A stretch of 64,000 bases of DNA from CAZHEV01 sp964531335 [NCBI: uncultured bacterium] (GTDB lineage: Bacteria > Eisenbacteria > RBG-16-71-46 > CAZHEV01). Within the stretch, counting starts at the first letter, position 1. Every line of letters begins with the position of its first letter. This document shows, piece by piece, positions 41,770 to 49,790 of the stretch. Below the pieces are notes generated by a model that saw only the letters and a list, made by a program, of their open reading frames with translations, ran no database searches and had not been told where the DNA came from. A program made the translations under genes and the position numbers. The stretch covers positions 1 through 64,000 of the forward strand of contig CAZHEV010000003.1 in NCBI GenBank assembly GCA_964531335.1, written 5' to 3'.

Positions 41770-43359
41770 CTAGACCGGCTTGGCGCCCGAGGCCCGGTCC
41801 GCCGCCTTCACCCATCGATCGTAGAGCGCGAGCAGCACGACCGAGAGAAGAGCCAGCCCCGCGAATATGAGCCACATCGTGTTCGGAGCGTCCACCCCGC
41901 CGCGCTCTACCGGGCCGAAGTGCTGGTAGAGCCCGCCGCTCAGGAGCCCGCCGAAGAGATTGCCCAGGGCCACGCACCAGTAGAAGTAGCCCATGTACAT
42001 GCCCACCTTCTGCGGAGGGGCTATCCGGCCCGCGTACTCCTTCGAGCGGGGGCTCGCGAGCATCTCGCCCACCGAGAAGACCAGGATGGCGATCACTATT
42101 ATCCAGCCGCCTCGATCGACCAGGTAGAGCAGGAAGCTTATCACGGTCACGAAGCTGCCCGCGATTATCGAGGTGAGAGGATGGAGCTTTCGAACCAGGT
42201 AGGCTATGGCGACCTGGCCCACTATGATCCCCAGCGCGTTGAGGTTTATCATATGCTCGGGCTTGACCTGCCCGTGTTGTAGCACCGCCCGGCTCCACTG
42301 GCTGGTATCGAGCCCCAGCCTCTGTCCGAGGTCCGTCACGGCCCCAGCCACGGGGCCGAGGCTGTTTATGAGATCGCTCGTGTCCGCGTAGTCTCGTATG
42401 TATTCGGGGAGCGTCATGAAGATCTGGTTGAAGCTCGTCCAGAAAAAGGCCATGAGCAACAGGAAGACCAGATAGCGGCCCTCGCCCACCCGCATGGGCT
42501 GAAGCAGCCAGCCGCCGGCTTCTCCGGCGGACCTGCGGAGCGGGATGTCCACCAGCACGTTGACGGCTATCCATGCCGCGGCGGCCGGCAGGTACTGCCC
42601 CGGGCCCAGCCACTTGGAGCCCATGACCAGCAGCAGCAAGAGGCCGGATATGAGCAGGAAGAACCTCCCGTTTCCGACCACCGCGACCATGCCGCGGAAG
42701 ACCTCGCCCAGCGAGCGCCGCGACTCGGCGTCCACGTCGCGCTGAGGCTCTCTATATACGAAGAGCGCGATGAGGCCCATGAAGAGGATCCAGAGCGCGG
42801 AGGCGTAGAAGACGTATTGCCAGTGCCAGCCCCTTATGACCCCCGCCACTATGGGGCCGAGAAACCCGCCCACGTTCACCATCATGTAGAAAATGCCGAA
42901 CCCCAGGCTGCCCGTCCTCTCGGTGGTCGCCTTCGCCACGGTGGAGATGACAACCGGCTTGAACATGCCGTGACCGACGGCCACCAGGAAGTAGACGGCC
43001 AGGAAGCCCCAGAACCCTTGGGGTACGCCCAGGAGCAGATAGCCCGGGATCATCACGAGGCACGAGGACAGAAACATTCGCCGGAACCCGTAGCGGTCCG
43101 CCAGGGCACCGAACACGGCCGGAAACAGGTAGAGGAAGAAGGTGGCCAGTCCCTGTATCACGCCCCGGTCTTCGCTTGAAAGGCCCAGGCCCCCCTCCAG
43201 GACGGCCCCCGTCAGGTAGAGGCTGCTGACGGCATAGAAGCCGTACCAGCCCATGCGCTCGAAGATCTCCATGACGTTGGCCGCCCAGAAGGAGTTCGGA
43301 AACTGCTTCCAGATGGAGACCCTGTTCGAAGATTCCGATTGCGGCGATGTATCCGTCAA
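41770..43359 (-). CDS. POT-family proton-dependent peptide transporter (copy 1)
   Basis: 529 residues with 12 or more membrane helices. The POT/PTR signature is present near the N-terminus (NVMEIFERMGWYGFYAVSSLYL, with the ExxER-like motif), followed by GGALADRYG-like FGALADRYGFRRMF and the PTR2 motif GHGMFKPVVISTVAKAT...FGIFYMMVNVGGFLGPI. It should take up di- and tripeptides with protons. The start is a TTG at 43359 with AAGGGGG upstream, and there is no better ATG before the signature. A second POT gene lies at 57614-58993 and an OPT gene beside that. Confidence 0.85.
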   Translation of the reverse strand: MTDTSPQSESSNRVSIWKQFPNSFWAANVMEIFERMGWYGFYAVSSLYLTGAVLEGGLGLSSEDRGVIQGLATFFLYLFPAVFGALADRYGFRRMFLSSCLVMIPGYLLLGVPQGFWGFLAVYFLVAVGHGMFKPVVISTVAKATTERTGSLGFGIFYMMVNVGGFLGPIVAGVIRGWHWQYVFYASALWILFMGLIALFVYREPQRDVDAESRRSLGEVFRGMVAVVGNGRFFLLISGLLLLLVMGSKWLGPGQYLPAAAAWIAVNVLVDIPLRRSAGEAGGWLLQPMRVGEGRYLVFLLLMAFFWTSFNQIFMTLPEYIRDYADTSDLINSLGPVAGAVTDLGQRLGLDTSQWSRAVLQHGQVKPEHMINLNALGIIVGQVAIAYLVRKLHPLTSIIAGSFVTVISFLLYLVDRGGWIIVIAILVFSVGEMLASPRSKEYAGRIAPPQKVGMYMGYFYWCVALGNLFGGLLSGGLYQHFGPVERGGVDAPNTMWLIFAGLALLSVVLLALYDRWVKAADRASGAKPV

Positions 43360-43750
43360 TTACGCCCCCTTGTGGCTGGAGGTCCAGGCACGCCCGTCCT
43401 TTGCGCACGCCGGCGGAGCCCGGATTGTAACATGATCGGGGCTGCGCGTCGAACGACTATGCTGAGCCGGCTGCCGAGCCGGCCGTCATGCCGCGCCGGA
43501 GCCTTTTCCAATCCAGAAACGAGCCTGAGGGAGGTTGGGTTGCCAAGGTGGTTTACAGGTCGTATACTGCCTCCAGGGGCCGCCCCGGCCCCGCTGTCCC
43601 GGGGTATCGCCGCGATGATGCCCGGCGTGTCCCCGATCGCCGCCGACTCCGTGTGTATCATTAGCCGATGCGCGCAGGCGCATCGAGCCTTGAGCGCGCG
43701 CCGCCGTCTCGAGAGGGCGCGCGGGGCACGAATCCGTCTGGAGGAAGACC
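43360..43750. other. Divergent intergenic region with the selenoprotein promoter and a long leader
   Basis: 391 bases without a gene. It holds a good plus-strand promoter (43540-43568) and then a predicted 5' leader of about 175 bases with GC-rich hairpins, for example GATGCGC-GCAG-GCGCATC near 43665-43685. I cannot match the leader to a known riboswitch. Confidence 0.5.
43540..43568 (+). promoter_or_regulatory. Sigma-70 promoter upstream of the predicted selenoprotein
   Basis: TTGCCA (43540-43545), 17-base spacer, TATACT (43563-43568). Both boxes are one base from consensus in key positions. It gives a leader of about 175 bases to the ATG at 43751. Confidence 0.6.
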
Positions 43751-45106
43751 ATGAAAAGGGACGAAACACTTTTGATAATCGGGTGCGGCGGCGTAGGCGG
43801 TCCGGCGGCAATGCTGTCGAGAAAGCTCATGCCCGACGTCCGGATAGTGGTGGTCAGGGAGGAGCGCACCTTCATAGTCAGATGAGCGCTCCCTCACGTG
43901 GCGGCCGGTCTGGTCGCGGGGGAGTCGATAATCAACCCGGATAAGATGTTCAGCGACAACAGAATCGAGGCAACGATCGATCGCGCGGAGCGCGTTGAGC
44001 CGAAGGCGAAGAAGGTCGCTCTTGCCTCGGGGCGGGAGATCGAATACGACAAGCTGGTCCTGGGGGTCGGGGCAAGACCTTTTGTTCCTCCCATCGAGGG
44101 GATCGATCTCGAAGGGGTCTTCACCTTGCGCTCCCTCGACGACGCCGAGAGAATCCGCGGCTTCCTGGCGGAGAAATGCCCCCGCAGGCTTCTTTTCCTC
44201 GGAGCGGGGTTCATAAGTCTCGAGCTGGCCTCTTTGCTCTTGGAGACACATCCCGGCGACTACGAGGCAACGGTGGTCGAGCTGCTCGAGCATCCGCTCC
44301 CGCTCATGCTTGACGCTGAATTGGGAGCTCGGGTGAAGGACTGCGCGGCGGAGAAAGGGATGACCATCCGCACGGGAGAAAAGCTCGTCAGGGTGATCTC
44401 GGAGAACGGTCGCGTTTCAGGGGCGGAGCTCGCCTCGGGAGAGAAGATCGAGTGCGACATGGTCTTTCTGAACGTGGGCGCCAGGCCCAACCTCGAGCTG
44501 GCGGAGGACCTGGGAGTGGAGATCGGCGGTTGCGGCGTCAAGGTCAACCAGTACCTGGAGACATCCGACCCCGACGTGCTGGCGGGCGGCGATTGCATCG
44601 AGAACCGGCATTTCATAACCGGAAAGCCGATTCCCATACAACTTCGGGGCCCGGCGGTGATCCAGGGAAGGCTCATTGCAAAGAGGCTCGCCGGTTACGA
44701 GATACCGTTCCCCGGGGTGCTGGGCAACAGTGTCCTGAGACTCTTCGATACGTACGTTGCATCGACCGGTTTTACTGAAAAGGGTGCGCACGACGAGGGC
44801 TTCGAGACGGTGTGCGCGACGGTGGACTCTCGGAGCAAGCACGGAATGATACCCGGGAAGAAGAGCTGGACGCTGAAGCTGGTCTTCGACTCGGGTTCCG
44901 AGAAGCTCCTCGGGGGGCAGATACTGAGCGGGGACCTGTCCCCGGCCAAGGAGATCGACGCTATAAACGCCTTGATCCTCGGACATAAGACCATATCCGA
45001 CCTGACGACTCTTATGTGCGCGGGGAACCCTGACTGCTCTTCGGAGCCGAGCGCCGAGCCTATCGCCATATGCGCGGAACAGGCGTTGCAGAAGCTCGGG
45101 AAGTGA
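43751..45106 (+). CDS. Predicted selenoprotein: CoA-disulfide reductase/NADH oxidase-like flavoenzyme with Sec45
   Basis: 451 residues if the TGA at 43883-43885 is read as selenocysteine. The ATG at 43751 has GGAGGAAG upstream and gives LLIIGCGGVGGPAAMLSRK, an FAD-binding GxGxxG. The frame then reads ERTFIVR-TGA-ALPHVAAG. In this enzyme family the redox-active Cys sits in the phrase SFANCALPY, exactly where the TGA falls. Downstream, in the same frame, are LVLGVGARPFVPP, the NAD-binding LLFLGAGFISLELASLL, DVLAGGDCIENRHFITGKP (second FAD contact) and the C-terminal dimer domain with NPDCSSEPSAEPI. A SECIS hairpin follows the TGA. The likely role is NAD(P)H-dependent reduction of a disulfide or polysulfide. 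A CGGC protein follows. Standard gene callers would start at GTG 43898 and lose the active site. Confidence 0.85.
43883..43885 (+). other. In-frame TGA predicted to encode selenocysteine (residue 45)
   Basis: This TGA replaces the Cys codon of the C-A-L-P-Y/H motif that carries the redox-active Cys of CoA-disulfide reductase and NADH oxidase type enzymes. The reading frame is open on both sides and both sides match the family. Confidence 0.85.
43889..43924 (+). promoter_or_regulatory. Bacterial SECIS hairpin
   Basis: Directly after the TGA, CTCCC (43889-43893) can pair with GGGAG (43920-43924). The upper stem GCGGCC (43901-43906) pairs with GGTCGC (43912-43917), one G-T pair included, and closes a GGTCT loop (43907-43911). 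A GGUCU apical loop is the SelB contact of the E. coli fdhF SECIS. The loop begins 21 bases after the TGA, which is within the usual distance. Confidence 0.8.
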
Positions 45107-45211
45107 GAGGCCTCCCGGGGGGCGCGTGGGGCCCCCGGGGCGCGATTGTGAGATACAGCAACGGGCTCCGGCTCGGCCGCCGGAGGTCGATATCGAACAA
45201 GGAGAACGGGA

Positions 45212-45556
45212 ATGAAGAAGGTGGCTGTGGTAGGTTGCGGAGCGTACATGGAAAGCGGCTACGGGTGCCCGGGCGAGTGGCGCTGCCTCAAGGCGGCGGC
45301 CCTGGGGGAAGGAAAGTTCGACGAGCCCTCGACGGTCGTATCATTCGTGGCTTGCGAGTGCCCGGGCCGGACGGTCGCCCCCAACTTGGCCATGGCGGCT
45401 AAGCTCTCGGAGATGAAGCCGGACGCGGTCTATTTCAGCACGTGCCTTGCACTGGCCAAGCCCCCCTGCCCGTACTTCAAGCCGGAGGAGCTGGCGGAGG
45501 CGATAAGCGAAAAGACGGGTCTCAGCGTCGTCATGGGGACCCACGAATACAAGTAG
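45212..45556 (+). CDS. CGGC-domain protein, putative metal-binding (paralogue 2)
   Basis: 114 residues: VAVVGCGAYMESGYGCPGEWRCLKAA at the N-terminus, VSFVACECPGRTVAPNLAMAAKL, then CLALAKPPCPYFKPEELAEAI and VVMGTHEYK. The order of Cys-rich segments matches the CGGC domain and the paralogue at 10761-11207, which is longer and diverged. The start has AAGGAGAACGGGA. It begins 105 bases after the predicted selenoprotein on the same strand, so the two may be co-transcribed. The domain function is unknown. Metal or redox binding is suggested by its conserved Cys. Confidence 0.85.
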   Translation: MKKVAVVGCGAYMESGYGCPGEWRCLKAAALGEGKFDEPSTVVSFVACECPGRTVAPNLAMAAKLSEMKPDAVYFSTCLALAKPPCPYFKPEELAEAISEKTGLSVVMGTHEYK

Positions 45557-45587
45557 AGGGCCGGGAGGGCGGGAGCCGGCGTGAAGG

Positions 45588-45616
45588 TTGCCGCCCTCCG
45601 CGAGCCGGTGTATAAT
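45588..45616 (+). promoter_or_regulatory. Sigma-70 promoter of the RsbW-like gene
   Basis: TTGCCG (45588-45593), 17-base spacer, perfect TATAAT (45611-45616). The start codon at 45651 would be about 28 bases from the transcript start. Confidence 0.7.
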
Positions 45617-45650
45617 GGCGCCCGGATTCGATTGCCTCTCCGGAGTCGCC

Positions 45651-46097
45651 ATGAAAGACGAATCTTTGCCGAGTTGCGAGTTCGAAGCCTCCAAGTTGAT
45701 CCTTCGCCTGGACGTTACGATTCCGGCAACCTTCGATGCTGTACGCGGTTTCATCGAGCAGATCATGGATACGGCCAAGGGGATGCGCTGCGCCGCCGGC
45801 AGGGAAGACGACCTGCGGCTGGCGGTCGAGGAGGCCCTGATGAACGCGCTCGTGCACGGGTGCGGGGAAGACCCTTCAAAGAGAATACAGTGCTGCGTTG
45901 CCTGCGATGATGAGCGCGGCATGTTGATCGTAATCCGTGATCCCGGCTGTGGATTCGACCCCGCTTCCGTCCCCAGCCCCATAGTGGGCAAGAACCTCTT
46001 TTCCGAGCGAGGCCGGGGCATATTCCTTATCAACCAGATGGCGGACGAGGTCCACTTCGAGCGAGGGGGCACGGAGATCCGCATCCGGATAGAATAG
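45651..46097 (+). CDS. RsbW-like ATP-binding protein (anti-sigma factor/serine kinase type)
   Basis: 148 residues with the GHKL ATPase boxes of the HATPase_c_2 group: N-box LRLAVEEALMNALVHG, G1-box IRDPGCGFDPASV, and G2-box ERGRGIFLINQMADEV. Such small stand-alone kinases act as anti-sigma factors or phosphorylate anti-anti-sigma proteins. No STAS-domain or sigma factor gene is nearby, so its partner must be elsewhere. The start at 45651 is supported by CCGGAG and by a strong promoter at 45588-45616. An earlier in-frame start would lie inside that promoter. Confidence 0.85.
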   Translation: MKDESLPSCEFEASKLILRLDVTIPATFDAVRGFIEQIMDTAKGMRCAAGREDDLRLAVEEALMNALVHGCGEDPSKRIQCCVACDDERGMLIVIRDPGCGFDPASVPSPIVGKNLFSERGRGIFLINQMADEVHFERGGTEIRIRIE

Positions 46098-46184
46098 CGC
46101 GTTGCGAAGTTGGCCGGATACGAGGACCGACGGTCAAGACTTTGGGTATCGTTCGAGTATGGAACAAGAAGGGAGCTGCCCGTC

Positions 46185-47246
46185 ATGATGAGATTGTTCC
46201 AGAGGGGAAAGAAAGCAGTCGCCCTTCCACCCGGCACCTTGGAGTTCGCCGGCGAGCGGAAGATCGCCGAGCCCAAGATAACTCTATGGGACTACGACAA
46301 AGATCACATCGAGCGCAGGAAGGATGTCTCCCCCGAGGACTGCTTACCCTATCGCGACACGCCGCGGATCACCTGGATCAACGTGGACGGCCTCCATGAT
46401 ACGGGTCTGATAAGCAAGCTGGGTACTCATTTCGGCCTTCATCCACTCGTGATGGAGGACATTGTCAACGTCTACCAGAGGCCTAAGCTCGAGGACTACG
46501 GGGATTACATCTACATCGTGGCCAAGATGCTCGAGTATGACAGGTCCGAGAACAGGGTCGGCATGGAACAGGTCAGCATCGTCGTGGCCCGGAACTTCGT
46601 GCTCTCCTTCCAGGAGCGGGAAGGGGACGTCTTCGACCCCGTGAGGGAGCGGTTGGAAAAGACCGGGCGGATCAGGATGGCCAATTCGGACTACCTCGCC
46701 TACGCCCTGCTCGACGCCATAGTGGACAACTACTTCGTGATCCTGGAAAGCCTGGGCGAGGAGATCGAGTCCCTCGAGGAGGACCTCGTGGAGAGCCCCA
46801 GGCGGGAGGTCCTCGAGAGAATCCACGGCATGAAGAGGGAGCTGATCCTCATCCGCAAGGCGGTCTGGCCTCTCAGAGAGGTGGTGAGCGGGCTGGAAAG
46901 GTCCGAGTCCAAGCTCGTCCGCAAGGACACAAAACTCTTCCTCCGGGATCTTTACGACCACACCATCCAGATCATAGACGCGGTGGAGTCCTATCGCGAC
47001 ATGACGACCGGGCTGCAGGACCTATATCTCTCGAGCATAAGCAACAGGATGAACGAGGTGATGAAGGTCCTGACCATTATCGCCACGATGTTCATACCGC
47101 TGAGCTTCTTCGCCGGAGTGTACGGCATGAACTTCGAGCACATGCCTGAGCTCGGCTGGAAGTGGAGTTACCCCATATTCTGGGGCGCGATAGCGGCGAT
47201 CGGGGCCTCGATGCTGATATTCTTCCGCAGAAAAGGCTGGCTGTAG
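46185..47246 (+). CDS. corA: CorA-family magnesium/cobalt channel
   Basis: 353 residues from the ATG at 46185. A large N-terminal cytosolic domain (WINVDGLHDTGLISKLGTHFGLHPLVMEDIVN) is followed by long helices (LGEEIESLEEDLVESPRREVLERIHGMKREL). Two C-terminal membrane helices carry the hallmark FFAGVYGMNF between them. The basic end (FFRRKGWL) is also typical. It forms a pentameric Mg2+ channel. The start is chosen for its GGGAG at proper spacing. The ~25 residues of a longer in-frame version are unlike CorA. It is convergent with the pbpC gene. Confidence 0.9.
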   Translation: MMRLFQRGKKAVALPPGTLEFAGERKIAEPKITLWDYDKDHIERRKDVSPEDCLPYRDTPRITWINVDGLHDTGLISKLGTHFGLHPLVMEDIVNVYQRPKLEDYGDYIYIVAKMLEYDRSENRVGMEQVSIVVARNFVLSFQEREGDVFDPVRERLEKTGRIRMANSDYLAYALLDAIVDNYFVILESLGEEIESLEEDLVESPRREVLERIHGMKRELILIRKAVWPLREVVSGLERSESKLVRKDTKLFLRDLYDHTIQIIDAVESYRDMTTGLQDLYLSSISNRMNEVMKVLTIIATMFIPLSFFAGVYGMNFEHMPELGWKWSYPIFWGAIAAIGASMLIFFRRKGWL

Positions 47247-47380
47247 CCGCCGGGCCCTTGCGCGCCGCGAGGAGGCGCCTGCCGGAGCCGCCCTCGCCTC
47301 GAAGGAGGAAAGGGACGGCCGTGCTTTCCGTGCGCAAGGGGCGCGGGGCCGTTCAGGAGCCGGTCTCCGGCGGGGCAAAG

Positions 47381-49756
47381 TCATTCGTCCTCACGATACG
47401 CCGCAAAGGACACGCTCTTCGAGAGACCCGTTTCATCCAGAATGGTGAGCCTATGGAGGCCCGGCCGCAAGGCGAGCGGAAGCTGGTGGAGCTCGAGCGT
47501 CTCTCCCACCAGCTCCCGGTTCAGGTACCAGAACATGTGGGCCGAAGGCCTCTGGTGTGCCGCTGAGAGCACCACTTTCTCGTACGATCCTGTAAAGTTG
47601 CGCGGTACGAATATGCTTGCGCCGTCCGGAGGGTAGATCAAAGTCATGCGCTCGTGGTCCCGGACGGTGGGACAGCGCCCGGCGTGGACCGGGATAGGAT
47701 CCACCCGGCGTCCGGTTCTACTTAAGACATCTCTGACCGGCGGGGACACCACGAAGAGGTCCAGCTTCTCGGGTTCCACGCCCTCCCAGCAAAGCGAGCA
47801 CACCGACCGCCCTGTTTGTGGATCGACGAGGAAGCTACGGTGGAAAGGACAGCGCCCCGGCGCGCTGGAGCGGCGGGGCCGCTCCAGGGTGACCGTGTCT
47901 TTGCAGTGGGGGCCGGCCGGATAGCCGCTCTCGGCACAGCAGAGCACCTCGGAGAGATCGCGTTCGGGCTTGTCCGGCCACACGGGGCGGTCCGCTTTGG
48001 TCAGCATGTTGAAGAGCGTGAACAGGAGCGGCGCGGCTGAGCCGGCTCCGGTCAAGGTGGCGTTGCCTTCTCCGTCGAAGTTCCCGGCCCAGACGCCGAT
48101 CGTCCACTGCGCGTTCACTCCAATGGCCCAGGCGTCCTTCTGGCCGTAGCTCGTCCCGGTCTTCCAGGCCACGGGCACCTTGCTCGAAAACAGGTTCCAG
48201 TAATGCTCTACGCCGGGCCGGGAGAGCTCCGACAGCACATCCAGCACCTGCCAGGCCGACCCGCTGCTTACGAGGTACGACCCCGGCGCCGAGGAGTTCC
48301 CGGGAGGCCCTTGGTCGGCGGCTTCCCTGATCACGGCCAGGTCGCGGCGGGCGCCGAGGCTTCCGAGACACAGGTAAAGCCGAGCCAGCTCGTATAGGCT
48401 GGCCTCCGCGCCTCCCAGCACCAGCGTCAGACCGTAGCCGTCGGGGCCGCGAAAGAGCCCTTCCAGGCCCGCATCGACCAGCGCGTAGTGGAAGTCCCTG
48501 TGCCCGTATGCGTTCAGCAAGCGCACCGCCGGTACGTTCAGCGATTTGACCAGCAGCTCCTCTATCGTGACGAGGCCGGCGAAATCCTTCGAAGCGTTTT
48601 GGGGGGCGAAAGTGCCATAGAACGTAGGCACGTCCCTTATGAGCGACTTGGTAGTATAGGGGCCTCGATCCAGCGCCAGGGCGACGAGGAAGGGCTTCAG
48701 CAGGCTGCCCGTTGATCTCCAGGCCTGGACGCCGTCGACCTGTCCGGCGCCTCCCGAGTCGAAGAAACCCTGGGACCCGACATAGGCGCGCACGGCCCCC
48801 GTGGCGGTCTCCGCTGCTATGACGGCCAGATTGCGTACGCCGTTGTGAGCCAGCGCGCCCGCGTGCAACCTCGCGGCGCGCTCCACCCGCGCCTGCACGT
48901 CGCGGTCGAGGGTGGTCTCGATCCTGCGCGAGCCCCTCTCCCGCGAAAGAACCAACGTCGTAAGGTGCGGAGCGCGGAAGGGGAGCGATCCGCCTGCGCC
49001 GGGCAGCGGCTCCGAGCATGCAAGCTCGCGGGTCGTCCGGTCTATGTGCCCCTCGTCCTCGAGGCGGCGCAGCAGGCGGTTCCTCTTCCGCACCAGGGCC
49101 GGCCTTTCCCTCTCCAGGTTTATCATGGAGGGGGAGTTGGGGAGCACGGCCAGGAGGGCGGCTTCCGCCCAGGTCAGCTCGGTCGCCGGCCTGCCGTAGT
49201 ATATGTACGATGCCGACTGTACTCCCACCACGTTCCCGCCCATCGGCGCGTGCGCCGCATAGAGCCTCAGTATCTCTTCCTTCGGGAAATGAAGCGACAG
49301 CTTCAACGCCCGCGCGCACTCCAGGATCTTGTTCATGTAAGTTCGGGCCTTGGGGTGCGCGAGCCTCTCAACCTGCATGGTGATGGTGCTTCCGCCGCGC
49401 AGTTGCCCGCCTGCCCTCAGGTTGGTGAGCGCCGCGTTCGCGAGCGCCAGGGGATCCACTCCGGGGTGGAGGTAGAACCTCTTGTCCTCGGAAGTCAGCA
49501 GCGCGGCCTTGTACTTGTCGGGCAGAGGCGTCGCTTCGGGAGGGAATCTGTACTGATTGTCCGAGGCGAGCGTGGCTCGCAGGAGGCCGCCCTCCCTATC
49601 GAGCACCAGCCTCGAGTAGTCGTCGGGAAAAGGGTCACCCGGCGGAAAGGCGAGCCATGCCGCGAACGCCAGGGACATTCCGAGTGCCACCCGGACGAGG
49701 GGTCGCGGACCCGGGCCGCGGCCGACGGGGCGAATCATCTTGCTAACGAAGCTCAC
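47381..49756 (-). CDS. pbpC: Penicillin-binding protein 1C
   Basis: 791 residues. After one N-terminal membrane helix (VALGMSLAFAAWLAF) comes the glycosyltransferase-51 domain (LLTSEDKRFYLHPGVDPLAL, GGSTITMQVERL). Next is the transpeptidase domain with SxxK in WRSTGSLLKPFL and KTG in AWKTGTSYGQKDAWAIG. The C-terminal Ig-like BiPBP_C domain (MTLIYPPDGASIFVPRNF) is characteristic of PbpC. The start is a GTG at 49756 with AAGGA upstream. It lies 34 bases after an alpha-2-macroglobulin gene, the standard PbpC-YfhM pairing. Confidence 0.9.
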   Translation of the reverse strand: MSFVSKMIRPVGRGPGPRPLVRVALGMSLAFAAWLAFPPGDPFPDDYSRLVLDREGGLLRATLASDNQYRFPPEATPLPDKYKAALLTSEDKRFYLHPGVDPLALANAALTNLRAGGQLRGGSTITMQVERLAHPKARTYMNKILECARALKLSLHFPKEEILRLYAAHAPMGGNVVGVQSASYIYYGRPATELTWAEAALLAVLPNSPSMINLERERPALVRKRNRLLRRLEDEGHIDRTTRELACSEPLPGAGGSLPFRAPHLTTLVLSRERGSRRIETTLDRDVQARVERAARLHAGALAHNGVRNLAVIAAETATGAVRAYVGSQGFFDSGGAGQVDGVQAWRSTGSLLKPFLVALALDRGPYTTKSLIRDVPTFYGTFAPQNASKDFAGLVTIEELLVKSLNVPAVRLLNAYGHRDFHYALVDAGLEGLFRGPDGYGLTLVLGGAEASLYELARLYLCLGSLGARRDLAVIREAADQGPPGNSSAPGSYLVSSGSAWQVLDVLSELSRPGVEHYWNLFSSKVPVAWKTGTSYGQKDAWAIGVNAQWTIGVWAGNFDGEGNATLTGAGSAAPLLFTLFNMLTKADRPVWPDKPERDLSEVLCCAESGYPAGPHCKDTVTLERPRRSSAPGRCPFHRSFLVDPQTGRSVCSLCWEGVEPEKLDLFVVSPPVRDVLSRTGRRVDPIPVHAGRCPTVRDHERMTLIYPPDGASIFVPRNFTGSYEKVVLSAAHQRPSAHMFWYLNRELVGETLELHQLPLALRPGLHRLTILDETGLSKSVSFAAYREDE

Positions 49757-49790
49757 GGCGTCTTTTCCTTCGGCGCTGGCCAGACTCCGG

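Noticed and set aside
43883-43885. TGA as a pseudogene stop or sequencing error
   Set aside because: It falls exactly on the catalytic Cys codon, the frame is intact on both sides, and a SECIS-type hairpin follows at the right distance. A C-to-A error remains possible but would not create the hairpin.
43898-45106. Flavoenzyme gene starting at GTG 43898
   Set aside because: This start removes the FAD-binding GxGxxG and the redox-active site, and it lies inside the SECIS hairpin without a ribosome binding site. The frame upstream of the TGA is clearly the same protein.
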